Source: Microbacterium natoriense (GTDB taxonomy: Bacteria; Actinomycetota; Actinomycetes; Actinomycetales; Microbacteriaceae). From it: a stretch of 64,000 nt of DNA. Below, one piece after another: positions 48,927-58,788 of this stretch. The stretch covers positions 1,116,001 to 1,180,000 of the forward strand of contig NZ_JAUSXV010000001.1 in NCBI RefSeq assembly GCF_030816295.1, in the 5' to 3' direction. The translations under genes and the position numbers were made by a program. Under the pieces are notes generated by a model. That model worked only from the letters and a program-made list of their open reading frames with translations, was not told the origin of the DNA and ran no database searches. Position 1 is the stretch's first letter, and each line of letters begins with the position of its first letter.

Positions 48927-51900
48927 GTGCACATCAATTGGGGTGGCCGTTTCGTTGCGGCCGAGAAGCGCGTCATCCGTTCGCGCGGCGCATCGCTGTT
49001 GGGGGCGATCGCCACGGCGCTGGCTCTGACCATCGGCGCTCTCGTCGTACCGGCAGCCGCCGTCGCCGACACGGTTCCTGCGGCGGGGACGCCCGAGACA
49101 TTCGCCGGCGACGCCCTTCCCACCGTGCAGATCGACGGCGTGGTCTACGCGCAAGAGGTCGTCGGCAACACCGTGTACGTGGGCGGCAGCTTCGCCAAGG
49201 CGCGACCGGCCGGCTCTCCGGCGGGAACGAACGAGACCCCGCGCGCGAACCTGCTCGCGTACGACCTCACCACCGGGGCGCTGATCTCGTCGTGGAACCC
49301 GGGCACCAACGGCACGGTCCTCGACATCAAGAAGTCGGCCGACGGTAGCCGCATCTACGTCGCGGGCATGTTCTCGCAGGCTGCGGGCGCCTGGCGCTAC
49401 CGAGTCGCCGCCTTCGACACGGCGACGGGCGCCTTGATCACGAACTGGGCGCCTGAGGCGAACGGACGCATCGACTCGATCGCCGTCGCCGACTCGACCA
49501 TCTACCTCGCCGGAGAGTTCACGACGCTCAACGGGACCCAGCGGACGAAGGTCGGCGCGGTATCCGCGTCGACCGGCGCAGTCACCGGGTTCACGGCTGA
49601 CGTGCAGGGCGGATACGGCGCGAAGGGCGTCGTCGTCTCGCCCGACCGCAGCAAGGTCGTGGTCGCCGGATCGTTCACCTCGGTCAACGGCTCGACCAAC
49701 CCGGGCCGCGGCATCACCGCGCTCGACGCGAGCACCGGCGCCCTGATGCCGTGGGCGATGAACAGCGTCTTGCGCGATGCGGGCACGGTGGCAGCGATGT
49801 ACTCGCTCTCATCCGACGGAGACAGCGTCTACGGGACGGGCTTCGACTACGGCGGAACCTCGCAGGACGGCTTCGAAGGCTCGTTCCGCGCCAGCTGGGT
49901 CGACGGCAGCCTCACGTGGATGGAGGACTGCCACGGCGACAGCTATGACGTCGCACCCACGGCGGACGCGATCTACGTCGTCGGGCATCCGCACTACTGC
50001 GGCAACATCGGCGCGTTCCCCGAGACGAATCCGCGTTCCTACCACCACTCCCTGGCGTTCTCGAAGACGCCCACCGGACCTGTCATCACCCCTGACACGC
50101 AGGGCTATCGGAGCTTCACCGGCCAGCAGGCGCCTTCCCTGCTCCAGTGGTACCCGGAGTACGTTCCTGGCAGCTACACCGGACAGTCCCAGGGGCCGTG
50201 GCAGGTCTCGGCATCCGGTGACTATCTGCTCATCGGCGGCGAGTTCCTGAAAGTCAACGGAACGGCCCAGCAGGGCATCGTCCGATTCGCGAAGAAGAAC
50301 GTCGCCCCGAACACCCAGGGCCCTCAGGTGCAGGGCGGCGCCTGGACTCTCAGCGCGACGTCCAACCAGACCGGCGTGAACCGGGTCTCCTGGAACGCCA
50401 ACTACGACCGCGACAACCAGAGCCTGCACTACCAGGTGTTCCGCCAGGACAAGGGCATGACGACACCGCTCTACGAGGTCGACCAGCTCTCGAATTTCTG
50501 GACCCGCCCGGCGATGTCGTATCGTGACACCTCCGCCGTGCCCGGCAGCACGTACAACTACCGCGTGCGTGCGATCGATGCGTTCGGCAACAGCACGCAG
50601 ACCGATTGGGTGCCCGTGACGACAGCGGCGGCAGGTGTGTCGACCGCTTACGACGACGCGGTGCTGGCAAGCGGCGCGGTGGACTACTGGCCCATGAACG
50701 AGGCCAGCGGAGCCTCGGCCTTCGACTGGGCCGGCAGCAACGACCTCGTGGTCGCGAGCGCCACTCGCGGAGCCACGGGTCCGAACCTCGTGACCGCGAC
50801 GACCGCGACCACGTTCAGTGGCAGCAGCGGCTCGGGGGCGCGCACGTCCACGTCGATCCCCGGACCGCAGACGTTCACTGTGGAGGCATGGTTCAAGACC
50901 AGTTCCCTGCGCGGTGGGAAGATCGTCGGATTCGGGTCCTCGGCGACCGGCAACTCGTCGAGCTACGACCGGCAGGTGTACCTGGACAATTCCGGTCGGG
51001 TGACCTTCGGGGTGTACTCCGGAGCGGCCAGGACGATCTCCAGCGGCACCGGCTTCAACGACAACAAGTGGCACCAGGTCGTGGCCTCGCTGAGCCCCGC
51101 GGGACAGGTGCTGTACGTCGACGGAGTCAAGATCGGCGAGCGTACCGACACCACCTCTGCTCAGGCCTACACCGGTTACTGGCGGATCGGCGGCGATTCG
51201 GTCAGCTCCTGGCCCAACGCCGGCACCAGCGGCTACCTGAGCGGCGCGATCTCGAACGTGGCGGTCTACGACAAGGCGCTCACGCGCGGCGAGATCGATG
51301 CGCACTGGGTCGCCAGCGGACGCTCGACCACGATGACGCAGGCGCCCGCGGACAGCTACGGCAAGGCGGTGTTCGGTCTCGATCCGACTCTCTACTGGCG
51401 TCTGGGTGAGACAGGCACCGCGACGACGGCCGTCGATGCGGGCATGAACAAGTCGACGGGTACGTACACGGGAAGCACGAGCATCCTCGTCAAGGGGCAG
51501 GCCGGTGCGCTCTCGGGCGTCTCCAGCACGGCGGTGCGCTGGGCGCCGACGACAGGGACGACCACGGCGCGCCTCGCAGGCACGAAGCAGTACGTGAACC
51601 CGCAGATCTTCTCGGTGGAGGCGTGGTTCAAGACCACGACCGCGGCCGGAGGCAAGATCGTCGGATTCGGTGACAGCAACAGCGGGCTCAGCAGCAGCAA
51701 CGACCGTCACGTCTACATGTCTCCGAACGGGACGCTCAACTTCGGCGTCTACAACAACGGGCAGACGCTGATCAGCACGTCGTCCGCCTACAACGACGGC
51801 CAGTGGCACCACGTTGTCGGGGAGCTCTCCGGCAACGGGATGGCGTTCTACGTGGACGGCGCGGTCGTCGGGACGAACCCGAACACCGCCGCACAGAACT

Positions 51901-54593
51901 ACAACGGATACTGGCGTGTGGGCAACGACAGCGGTTGGGGCGGAGCCACGACCTTCACCGGGACTATCGACGAGGTCGCGGTCTACGGCACCGCGCTGAC
52001 GCAGTCCCAGGTGAACGAGCACTACCAGCTGGGTGCGTTCGGTTCTGTGAACCAGGCCCCGACCGCGGCGTTCAGCGCGATCCCCACGAACCTCGACGTG
52101 GCATTCGACGCGTCGACCTCGACGGACCTCGACGGCACGATCGCCTCGTACAAGTGGACCTTCGGCGACGGCGGGACCTCGACGGCCGGTCCGACGGCAG
52201 CGCACACCTACGCCGCCGGTGGAACCTACCAGGTGAAGCTCACGGTGACCGACGACCGCGGCACGACCGATTCGATCACGCAGTCGGTCACGGTGCAGGC
52301 GGCCAATGTGCTCCCGACTGCGGCTTTCGACGCGACGATGACGCACATGAGCGTTTCGGCTGACGCCACGGCATCCACCGACTCCGACGGCACGATCGCG
52401 ACCTACTCCTGGTCGTTCGGTGACGGCGCCGTGGGCAGCGGCGTCACGGCGACCCACGTCTATTCGACGCCGGGAGACTACACCGTGACGTTGACGGTGA
52501 CGGACGACCGCGGGGGCAGCACGATCGCGACGAAGCAGGTGACCGCGGCTCTCGCACCCAATGTGCTGCCGAGCGCTGCGCTCTCGGCCACGATCGAGAA
52601 CCTGACGGCGTCTCTGGACGCGTCCGCGTCCACGGATTCCGATGGCCAGATCGTCTCCTACGCCTGGAACTTCGGCGACGCGGCGACGAAGACGACGACC
52701 ACTCCGACCACGACCCATGACTACGCGACAGCCGGGGCGTTCACGGTGACCGTGACGGTGACCGACAACCGCGGCGGGACGGCGACGGCGACGAAGCAGG
52801 TCACGGCCGTGGAGCCGCCGAAGTTCGCCGTGGTCGCCGAGGACCAGTTCCAGCGCACCGCAGCCACCGGCTGGGGCACGGCCGACAAGGGCGGAGCCTG
52901 GACCACATCGGGTGGGAACGCGAGCTTCTCGGTCGATGGTTCGGCCGGTCGCATCGTCTCCAACATCTACGACACCCGTGGCGCGATGCTCAACTCCGTG
53001 TCGTCGAAGAACGCCGACCTCACCGCGAAGTTCGCGGTAGATCGAACCGGCGCGGGGTACTCCTGGACCCTCATCGGCCGTCAGATCGGTTCGGACAACT
53101 ACTCGGCACGAGTGCGGTTCGAAGCGGGCAACACGATGCGGCTCTACATCCTTCACGGTGAAGCTGCGATCGGCGCCTCCTACGTGCTGCCCGGGACCTA
53201 CGTGCCCGGCGACGAGCTCTCGGTCAGGCTGCAGGTCACCGGCACCTCGCCGACGACCGTCCGGGCGAAGGTCTGGCGTTCGGCCGATGCCGAACCGGCA
53301 TCGTGGCAGCTGTCGGGCACCGATACCACGAGCGCCCTGCAGGCGCCCGGATCGGTGGGCGTGCTGACCTACCTCGGCGGCTCCTCCACGACGCCGACGG
53401 CCACCATGAGCCTGAACTCGCTGTCCGTCGTCGATCCGTCGTCGCCGACCGCGCCGAACCAGCTGCCGACGGCCGCGTTCACTCCGACGCCCGCAGGGCT
53501 CGTGGTCAACGTGGACGCGTCAGCATCCACCGATGCCGACGGCACCATCCAGTCGTACGCCTGGACCTTCGGTGACGGGGGGACGGCCACGGGGCCGACC
53601 GCATCGCACGCCTACGCGGCAGCCGGCACCTATCCTGTCAAGCTGACCGTGACCGACGACCGCGGCGGAGTGTCGACGAAGACCATCGACGTGACGGTGG
53701 CGCCCGCGCCGAACCAGGCGCCGGTCGCCGCGTTCACAGCGAACGCGACAGGGTTGTCCGTCGCGACGGACAGCACCGGATCGACCGATGCCGACGGCAC
53801 CATCCAGTCCTACGCTTGGGCGTTCGGCGACGGCACGACCGGCACAGGGGCAACGGCGACGCACGTCTACACGGCCGCCGGGACCTACTCCGTGACCCTG
53901 ACCGTGACCGACAACGCCGGCGCGACCGGTTCCGTCGTGAAGCAGGTGACTGTCACAGCGCCGCCGGCGGCGAACCTCCTCGCATCCGACGCGTTCGCGA
54001 GGACGGTCGCCGCCGGAGGCTGGGGCTCGGCCGATCTCGGTGGGGCCTGGGCGCTCTCCGGGGGCTCGGCATCCTTCGCGGTCGCTGACGGCGTTGGGAC
54101 GGTCTCACTCACGCCCTCGAACACGAGGATCGCGCGACTCGGCGTCTCGGCTACTGACACGGTGATCCGGGTCTCGATCTCCGCGGACGCGGTCGCGACC
54201 GGCGGCGCCGCGACGGCGACGGTCATCGGACGTCAGGTGGGAGCCTCGAACTACTCCGCCCGCGTGCGGTTCGAGGTGGGCGGAGGCGTGCGGCTGTACC
54301 TGCTGCGCGACGAGGTCGCACTCGGTTCCTACCTGATGCCCGGATTCACCTACACGCCGGGGACCGTGCTGAACGTGGCGTACTCGACGACGGGCGCCAG
54401 CCCGACGACCCTGGCTGCCAAGGTGTGGAAGTCCACCGATCCGGAACCGGCGGCCTGGCAGGTCACGGCGACCGACACGACCGCTGGCATGCAGGCCGCG
54501 GGCACTGTCGGCCTCATGAACACCCTGTCCTCGGCCTCCACGCTGAGCTCGATGGTCTTCAAGTGGGACGACCTGAGCGTCACCAAGCCGTAA
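48927..54593 (+). CDS. Giant secreted beta-propeller / LamG / PKD protein
   Basis: GTG 48927 is chosen because GGGGAG lies 6 nt upstream and a signal peptide follows (about residues 17-46, LLGAIATALALTIGAL...AVA); earlier in-frame ATGs at 48819 and 48879 fit the promoter less well. The 1888-residue protein has propeller-like repeats (about 50-460: VYVGGSFAK, IYVAGMFSQ), an FN3-like domain, two LamG-type jelly rolls (about 575-800 and 810-1030), three PKD domains (FGDG motifs, about 1035-1295), a DxFxRTxxxGWG jelly roll (about 1305-1510), two further PKD domains and a second such jelly roll at the C-terminus. There is no sorting signal. It is probably a surface or matrix adhesin. Confidence 0.9.
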   Translation: MHINWGGRFVAAEKRVIRSRGASLLGAIATALALTIGALVVPAAAVADTVPAAGTPETFAGDALPTVQIDGVVYAQEVVGNTVYVGGSFAKARPAGSPAGTNETPRANLLAYDLTTGALISSWNPGTNGTVLDIKKSADGSRIYVAGMFSQAAGAWRYRVAAFDTATGALITNWAPEANGRIDSIAVADSTIYLAGEFTTLNGTQRTKVGAVSASTGAVTGFTADVQGGYGAKGVVVSPDRSKVVVAGSFTSVNGSTNPGRGITALDASTGALMPWAMNSVLRDAGTVAAMYSLSSDGDSVYGTGFDYGGTSQDGFEGSFRASWVDGSLTWMEDCHGDSYDVAPTADAIYVVGHPHYCGNIGAFPETNPRSYHHSLAFSKTPTGPVITPDTQGYRSFTGQQAPSLLQWYPEYVPGSYTGQSQGPWQVSASGDYLLIGGEFLKVNGTAQQGIVRFAKKNVAPNTQGPQVQGGAWTLSATSNQTGVNRVSWNANYDRDNQSLHYQVFRQDKGMTTPLYEVDQLSNFWTRPAMSYRDTSAVPGSTYNYRVRAIDAFGNSTQTDWVPVTTAAAGVSTAYDDAVLASGAVDYWPMNEASGASAFDWAGSNDLVVASATRGATGPNLVTATTATTFSGSSGSGARTSTSIPGPQTFTVEAWFKTSSLRGGKIVGFGSSATGNSSSYDRQVYLDNSGRVTFGVYSGAARTISSGTGFNDNKWHQVVASLSPAGQVLYVDGVKIGERTDTTSAQAYTGYWRIGGDSVSSWPNAGTSGYLSGAISNVAVYDKALTRGEIDAHWVASGRSTTMTQAPADSYGKAVFGLDPTLYWRLGETGTATTAVDAGMNKSTGTYTGSTSILVKGQAGALSGVSSTAVRWAPTTGTTTARLAGTKQYVNPQIFSVEAWFKTTTAAGGKIVGFGDSNSGLSSSNDRHVYMSPNGTLNFGVYNNGQTLISTSSAYNDGQWHHVVGELSGNGMAFYVDGAVVGTNPNTAAQNYNGYWRVGNDSGWGGATTFTGTIDEVAVYGTALTQSQVNEHYQLGAFGSVNQAPTAAFSAIPTNLDVAFDASTSTDLDGTIASYKWTFGDGGTSTAGPTAAHTYAAGGTYQVKLTVTDDRGTTDSITQSVTVQAANVLPTAAFDATMTHMSVSADATASTDSDGTIATYSWSFGDGAVGSGVTATHVYSTPGDYTVTLTVTDDRGGSTIATKQVTAALAPNVLPSAALSATIENLTASLDASASTDSDGQIVSYAWNFGDAATKTTTTPTTTHDYATAGAFTVTVTVTDNRGGTATATKQVTAVEPPKFAVVAEDQFQRTAATGWGTADKGGAWTTSGGNASFSVDGSAGRIVSNIYDTRGAMLNSVSSKNADLTAKFAVDRTGAGYSWTLIGRQIGSDNYSARVRFEAGNTMRLYILHGEAAIGASYVLPGTYVPGDELSVRLQVTGTSPTTVRAKVWRSADAEPASWQLSGTDTTSALQAPGSVGVLTYLGGSSTTPTATMSLNSLSVVDPSSPTAPNQLPTAAFTPTPAGLVVNVDASASTDADGTIQSYAWTFGDGGTATGPTASHAYAAAGTYPVKLTVTDDRGGVSTKTIDVTVAPAPNQAPVAAFTANATGLSVATDSTGSTDADGTIQSYAWAFGDGTTGTGATATHVYTAAGTYSVTLTVTDNAGATGSVVKQVTVTAPPAANLLASDAFARTVAAGGWGSADLGGAWALSGGSASFAVADGVGTVSLTPSNTRIARLGVSATDTVIRVSISADAVATGGAATATVIGRQVGASNYSARVRFEVGGGVRLYLLRDEVALGSYLMPGFTYTPGTVLNVAYSTTGASPTTLAAKVWKSTDPEPAAWQVTATDTTAGMQAAGTVGLMNTLSSASTLSSMVFKWDDLSVTKP

Positions 54594-54600
54594 GACACAG

Positions 54601-54647
54601 CAATGCAGAAGAGGGGCGCCGGCTGCCGGCGCCCCTCTTCTGCATTG
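54601..54647. terminator. Strong bidirectional terminator
   Basis: A perfect palindrome with 23-nt arms around a single central base (54624) starts 8 bp after the exoprotein stop. It separates that gene from the convergent polymerase gene. Confidence 0.93.
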
Positions 54648-54700
54648 TGAGACTACGGATTTCCGCGATGCCTTCCGGCACGGCGGGTCCGGGCGGATTC

Positions 54701-55915
54701 TCAGCGTTCGAAGCTCACGAAGTCGGGGCTCGCAGACCGGGTCACGGCATCCCGCGCGCGCGGGGCCAGCATGAGAGCGACGCCCAGGATGAGGGTCGAG
54801 ATCGAGGTCGAGAAGAAGGGGGCGAACATCGAATCCCAGAACACCTGGATGGTGAGGAAGATCGTGAGGCCGCTCGCCTGCCGCTGAGCGACCTGCCCTG
54901 CCGTTCCGACTGCGACGACCACCAGCATCGCGATCAGCATCGCGGCGCCGAAGAGACCGAAGCGTATCCAGAGGTCTCCGAGCATCGAATGGACCTCGTA
55001 GCCGTCGCCGAACATGTACTTCTCGACGTAGCCGTTGTTCGGGTCGTAGTTGAGCCGCGCCATTCCCGACTTGGCGATGAACAGGTCGACTCCGTTCGCG
55101 ACGGTTCCCGACCCGAGCCCGAAGGGATTCGCGGCGAGCAGTTCGGTGGACGCCCCGATCTCCGGACGCCCGCCGAGCAGGAGCGAGCCGGACTGGGCGA
55201 TCTGCGCCTCCGAACGGACCGCGGCAGCCTTGCCGAACCAGCCTTCGAGGATGAAGGCCTGCAGTGCGGCATACCCGATCACGGCGACGAATCCGAAGAC
55301 GGCGAGCGTGCGCACGGTGGTGGAGCTCTTGGCGAGTCTCGAGCCGAGTGCCTGCCACATCACGAGTGCGGCCGCCACGAGCAGCATCGACCCTGCGGAG
55401 CGCGAGTCGTTCAACGCGGAGACGACTGCGAGCAGGAGGAGGGCGGCGACCTCGAGCCACAGGCGACGGCTGAGCATGCAGAGCGCGAGCACGATCACCG
55501 TGGCCGGAACCGACAGATCGAACTTCCACAGATTGTCCGTGTTGACGCCGTGCGTGACGACGCTGACCAGCAGGCCGCAGCCGTAACAGAGCGCGGTGGC
55601 CGCGGGTCCGAGGATGCTGCGGGCCCACACCACGACTCCGATGCCGCCGAGCAGCCCCACGAGCGAGAACGTGTTCAGCTGCATCATCGAGTCGCTGGTC
55701 GGGTGGTCGGCGGCGAAGAAGTCTGTCAGCACGAATCCGCTGAAGACCGCGAGGACCCCCAGAGACAGGATGGTGGAACCGCCGCGGAGTCGCCAGAGCG
55801 CGACCACCCAGACCGGCAGCAGCAGGACGCTCAGGACGATTCCCGCGGTGACACCCTGCTGGATCGTGATGCGTGCCGCGATGATGACGCAGGCCAGGGC
55901 GGCGAGCGCTTTCAT
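54701..55915 (-). CDS. O-antigen ligase / Wzy-like polymerase
   Basis: This 404-residue membrane protein has ten to twelve helices and one larger external loop near the C-terminal third (about 235-315), which holds ANPFGLGSGT and YEVHSMLGDLWIRFG. That is typical of O-antigen ligase/polymerase (WaaL/Wzy) proteins. It would link lipid-carried repeat units into a polysaccharide outside the membrane. It is last in an operon with a flippase and chain-length kinase and overlaps the flippase stop by 4 bp. Confidence 0.88.
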   Translation of the reverse strand: MKALAALACVIIAARITIQQGVTAGIVLSVLLLPVWVVALWRLRGGSTILSLGVLAVFSGFVLTDFFAADHPTSDSMMQLNTFSLVGLLGGIGVVVWARSILGPAATALCYGCGLLVSVVTHGVNTDNLWKFDLSVPATVIVLALCMLSRRLWLEVAALLLLAVVSALNDSRSAGSMLLVAAALVMWQALGSRLAKSSTTVRTLAVFGFVAVIGYAALQAFILEGWFGKAAAVRSEAQIAQSGSLLLGGRPEIGASTELLAANPFGLGSGTVANGVDLFIAKSGMARLNYDPNNGYVEKYMFGDGYEVHSMLGDLWIRFGLFGAAMLIAMLVVVAVGTAGQVAQRQASGLTIFLTIQVFWDSMFAPFFSTSISTLILGVALMLAPRARDAVTRSASPDFVSFER

Positions 55916-57237
55916 GTGGCGACTTCTTCTTCCGGGCGAGGAGTCGTGCCCATCAGCCGTTCACGGTGGCGTGCCGTGTACACCGCGAACGGGACGATCT
56001 GGAACACCAGCACGGATGCCGCGTTCGCGAGCACCGGTCCGGCTGTGCCGAGAACGGGCGTGACCAGGAGGGCGAGGACGATGGTCGACACCGTCATCAG
56101 AGCGACCGGGATCATCTGGAAGCGGATGCCGGCCTCGTCCATCAGGAACATCCCGAGCGGGTAGAGCGCCGCCTGGCACACCACCATGAGGCCGAACGCC
56201 AGGACTGTCGTGCCGGACACCTCCAGCGAGCCGTCGGTGATGAAGTCGAACAGCCAGGGGGATACCGCCCACACGAGCGCGCAGATCACCGCGGCTCCGA
56301 CGGCGAAGAGCGCCGCGATCGCGTAGGGCCCCCGATTCAGAGTGCCGCGGGCTCGCGCGCGGGTGAACAGCGGCCACAGCGCGAGCCCACCCGCCGCGAC
56401 CACGCCGTTGATGGCGAAGAACACCTGGCCGACGGCGCCGTACTCGGCCACGTCATGAGTCGTGCCGGACTGGGCGAGGATGTAGCGCAGAAGCGCGACG
56501 GAGAGCGGCGCGGAGACGAGCTGCACCAGCATGGGCCAGCCGACATGCATGACCTGCACTCCGGGTGCCCGGCGGAAACTCGGAATATCGCGCATCGCCC
56601 GACCCAGCAGCGGAGCGAGTGCGGTGAGTGCGAAGCCGAAGCCGACCATCGCGATCATGATGCCGGACACCATCGACGACAGCGCGAGAAACGTGCCGGC
56701 CGACGGGGGAGCGAAGGAGACCAGCAACCAGACCAGCAGCAGGTTGAGAGGGCCCTGCGCGGCTTGGATGAGGATGATCCAATGGTTCTTGTGCAGGCCG
56801 AGCAGCACTCGCTGCCAGATGCCGAACGGGATGCCGAGGCAGAAGATCATCAGGGAGACGAACGCTGCGAGGTCCGCTCCCGGTATCCGGCCGGCATCGC
56901 CGAGGATGAGACTCCACGCACCGGTGAGGTAGAGGACGGCGTTGATGACCATGCCAGCGCCGGAGAACCCGACCATGATGCGTCCCACAGTGGTGAGCTG
57001 CGCCTTGATCACCGGGTCTTTGCGGGGTGTGTCGCTGACGGCGATGCTGTTCACGAGCACAGCGCCCGAACCCAGATCGGAGAACGAGATCAGCCCGGGG
57101 AGGGAAGCCACCAGGGTGTAGAGGGCGTAGTACTCGACGCCGGGTCCCCCTAGGATCAAGCGCACCGTGAGCACGCCGCAGACGAGGGAGATGGCCATGG
57201 AGACGGCCCTCGCAGCGAGTGCGAGCAGGACGCTCAT
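55912..57237 (-). CDS. Wzx-like polysaccharide flippase
   Basis: The start is ATG 57237, in a 4-bp overlap with the upstream kinase stop; the frame is open further upstream, but that part overlaps the kinase gene. The 441-residue protein has twelve to fourteen membrane helices with the MATE/MVF-type flippase look (LISFSDLGSGAVLVNSIA, GQVFFAINGVVAAGGLALWPLF). It should flip the undecaprenyl-linked repeat unit. It is followed by the polymerase in the same operon. Confidence 0.9.
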   Translation of the reverse strand: MSVLLALAARAVSMAISLVCGVLTVRLILGGPGVEYYALYTLVASLPGLISFSDLGSGAVLVNSIAVSDTPRKDPVIKAQLTTVGRIMVGFSGAGMVINAVLYLTGAWSLILGDAGRIPGADLAAFVSLMIFCLGIPFGIWQRVLLGLHKNHWIILIQAAQGPLNLLLVWLLVSFAPPSAGTFLALSSMVSGIMIAMVGFGFALTALAPLLGRAMRDIPSFRRAPGVQVMHVGWPMLVQLVSAPLSVALLRYILAQSGTTHDVAEYGAVGQVFFAINGVVAAGGLALWPLFTRARARGTLNRGPYAIAALFAVGAAVICALVWAVSPWLFDFITDGSLEVSGTTVLAFGLMVVCQAALYPLGMFLMDEAGIRFQMIPVALMTVSTIVLALLVTPVLGTAGPVLANAASVLVFQIVPFAVYTARHRERLMGTTPRPEEEVAT

Positions 57238-58715
57238 GACTTCGACGTGGGGGCGTCGTCGAGCTTCTCCGACACCGGGGCGTCGTCGAGTGTCTCCGAC
57301 ACCGGGGCGTCGCGGGACGGCTTCTTCGCGGCATCGGCCGCGGAGCGCAGCGGCAGAGACCAGCGGCGACCGGGAGTGTCGTCGGGCACGTAGTAGGGCC
57401 CGCGCTCCTTGCGCTTGACGGCGTTCAGGACGATGCCGACGACGTCCTTGTGCGTGGACTTCAGCGTGGCGAGGACGTTGATGACCTGCTTGCGGCGTGT
57501 GCGACCGGATCGCGCGACGACGAGCACGCCGTCGGCAAGATCGGCGAGCAGCAGCGCATCCGACACGACGAGGGCGGGGGCGCTGTCGATGATGACGTAC
57601 TCGTACTTCTCCCGCGCCTCTTCGACCAGCTCGCGAAGGCGGTGCGAAGTGATCAGCTGCCCGGGGTTGGGCGCCGGCGCGCCACCGGCGATGATGTCGA
57701 TGTTCATCGATTCGGAGTGCTGCACGGCTTCTTCGAACGTGGCCTCGCCGACGAGCACGGAGGTCACGCCGACGGATCCTTCGAGTTGCAGCTGAGTCGC
57801 GATCGACGAACGGCGCAGATCGGCATCGATCAGGAGAACACTGTGTCCGGGTTCTGCGAGTGCGGTGGCCAGACCGATGCTCACCGACGACTTCCCCTCG
57901 TGAGGGGCTGAAGAGGTCATCATCACGACCCGCAGGTCGCGATCGACGGCGACGTACTTGAGGTTGGCCGCGAGTCCACGGAAGGACTCTGCGGAGCGGC
58001 TGTCGCGGCTGCGGAGCATCGTCGACAAGATCGAGTAGTTCCGCCGCCATGCCACGATCTCGCCGATCACGGGAGCGTCTGTCACCGCGGAGATGTCGGC
58101 CCGCTCGGTGACGCGCGTGCCCAGGACGCGACGGAAGAGCGCATAGGCCACTCCGAGGGCGAGCCCGATCGCGGCTCCGATGAGGGTGAGTAGACGGGTG
58201 TTGGGGCCGATGGGCGCCTGTGGCATCCGTGCTGGAGCGATCGTCTCGAGGCGCACGGCCGGCTGGTTGTCGGCGTCGCTGGGGGACACGGCAGGAACGG
58301 CCGCGATGAGCGAGTCCGTGATCGCTTCTGCGATGCGCTGCGCCTGCTCCGCGCTGCTGTCCGTCACGGAGATCTCGATGACGACCGTGTTGAGGGTGTT
58401 GACGACAGACACGCGTTTGGCGAGTTGAGTGGGTGTGCCTTCGAGGCCGAGTTCGTCGATCACCGGGCTGAGAACGAGCGGCGACGACGCGAGCACGGCA
58501 TAGGTCTGCACCAGGCTCTGCACGTAACTCGTGCCCTGGACGAGTTCGTTGGTGCTGTCACCGCGCTGGGGCACCACCATGACGGCCGCGGTCGAGCTGT
58601 ACTCGGGCGGGAGGGTGCGGGCGTACCCGAACGCGGCTCCGGCCCCGAGGATCGTCAGTGCGATGATCACGAGCCAGTGCTTGCGCAACGAGTCGACGTA
58701 GTCCTGCAGTGTCAT
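57234..58715 (-). CDS. Wzz/Wzc-like chain-length determinant and BY-type tyrosine kinase
   Basis: The 493-residue protein has two membrane helices (about 14-32 and 173-194) bracketing an external Wzz domain, then a cytosolic bacterial tyrosine kinase domain. Walker A is SSAPHEGKS (268-276), Walker A' LLIDAD (294-299) and Walker B VIIDSA (374-379). It should control polymer length. The tail is unusual: apart from Y441-Y442 it has no tyrosine cluster and ends in three DAPVSE-like repeats. The matching low-molecular-weight phosphatase is encoded at 60106. Confidence 0.93.
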   Translation of the reverse strand: MTLQDYVDSLRKHWLVIIALTILGAGAAFGYARTLPPEYSSTAAVMVVPQRGDSTNELVQGTSYVQSLVQTYAVLASSPLVLSPVIDELGLEGTPTQLAKRVSVVNTLNTVVIEISVTDSSAEQAQRIAEAITDSLIAAVPAVSPSDADNQPAVRLETIAPARMPQAPIGPNTRLLTLIGAAIGLALGVAYALFRRVLGTRVTERADISAVTDAPVIGEIVAWRRNYSILSTMLRSRDSRSAESFRGLAANLKYVAVDRDLRVVMMTSSAPHEGKSSVSIGLATALAEPGHSVLLIDADLRRSSIATQLQLEGSVGVTSVLVGEATFEEAVQHSESMNIDIIAGGAPAPNPGQLITSHRLRELVEEAREKYEYVIIDSAPALVVSDALLLADLADGVLVVARSGRTRRKQVINVLATLKSTHKDVVGIVLNAVKRKERGPYYVPDDTPGRRWSLPLRSAADAAKKPSRDAPVSETLDDAPVSEKLDDAPTSKS

Positions 58716-58788
58716 GTTTCCCTCCCCGATGGGCCGCGAGTGCGCGTCTCCCCGAACGATGCGACTCGCTCCGGTGCCATTCTCCCCC

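Noticed and set aside
49809..53156. Very long open frame on the minus strand inside the LamG/PKD gene
   Set aside because: Its translation is Arg/Val/Asp/Gly-rich without domains, while the plus strand encodes clear LamG and PKD motifs; it is a GC-rich shadow.
57238..58050. Upstream extension of the flippase frame
   Set aside because: It lies inside the Wzc-like kinase gene; the ATG at 57237 overlaps the kinase stop by 4 bp as elsewhere in the operon.
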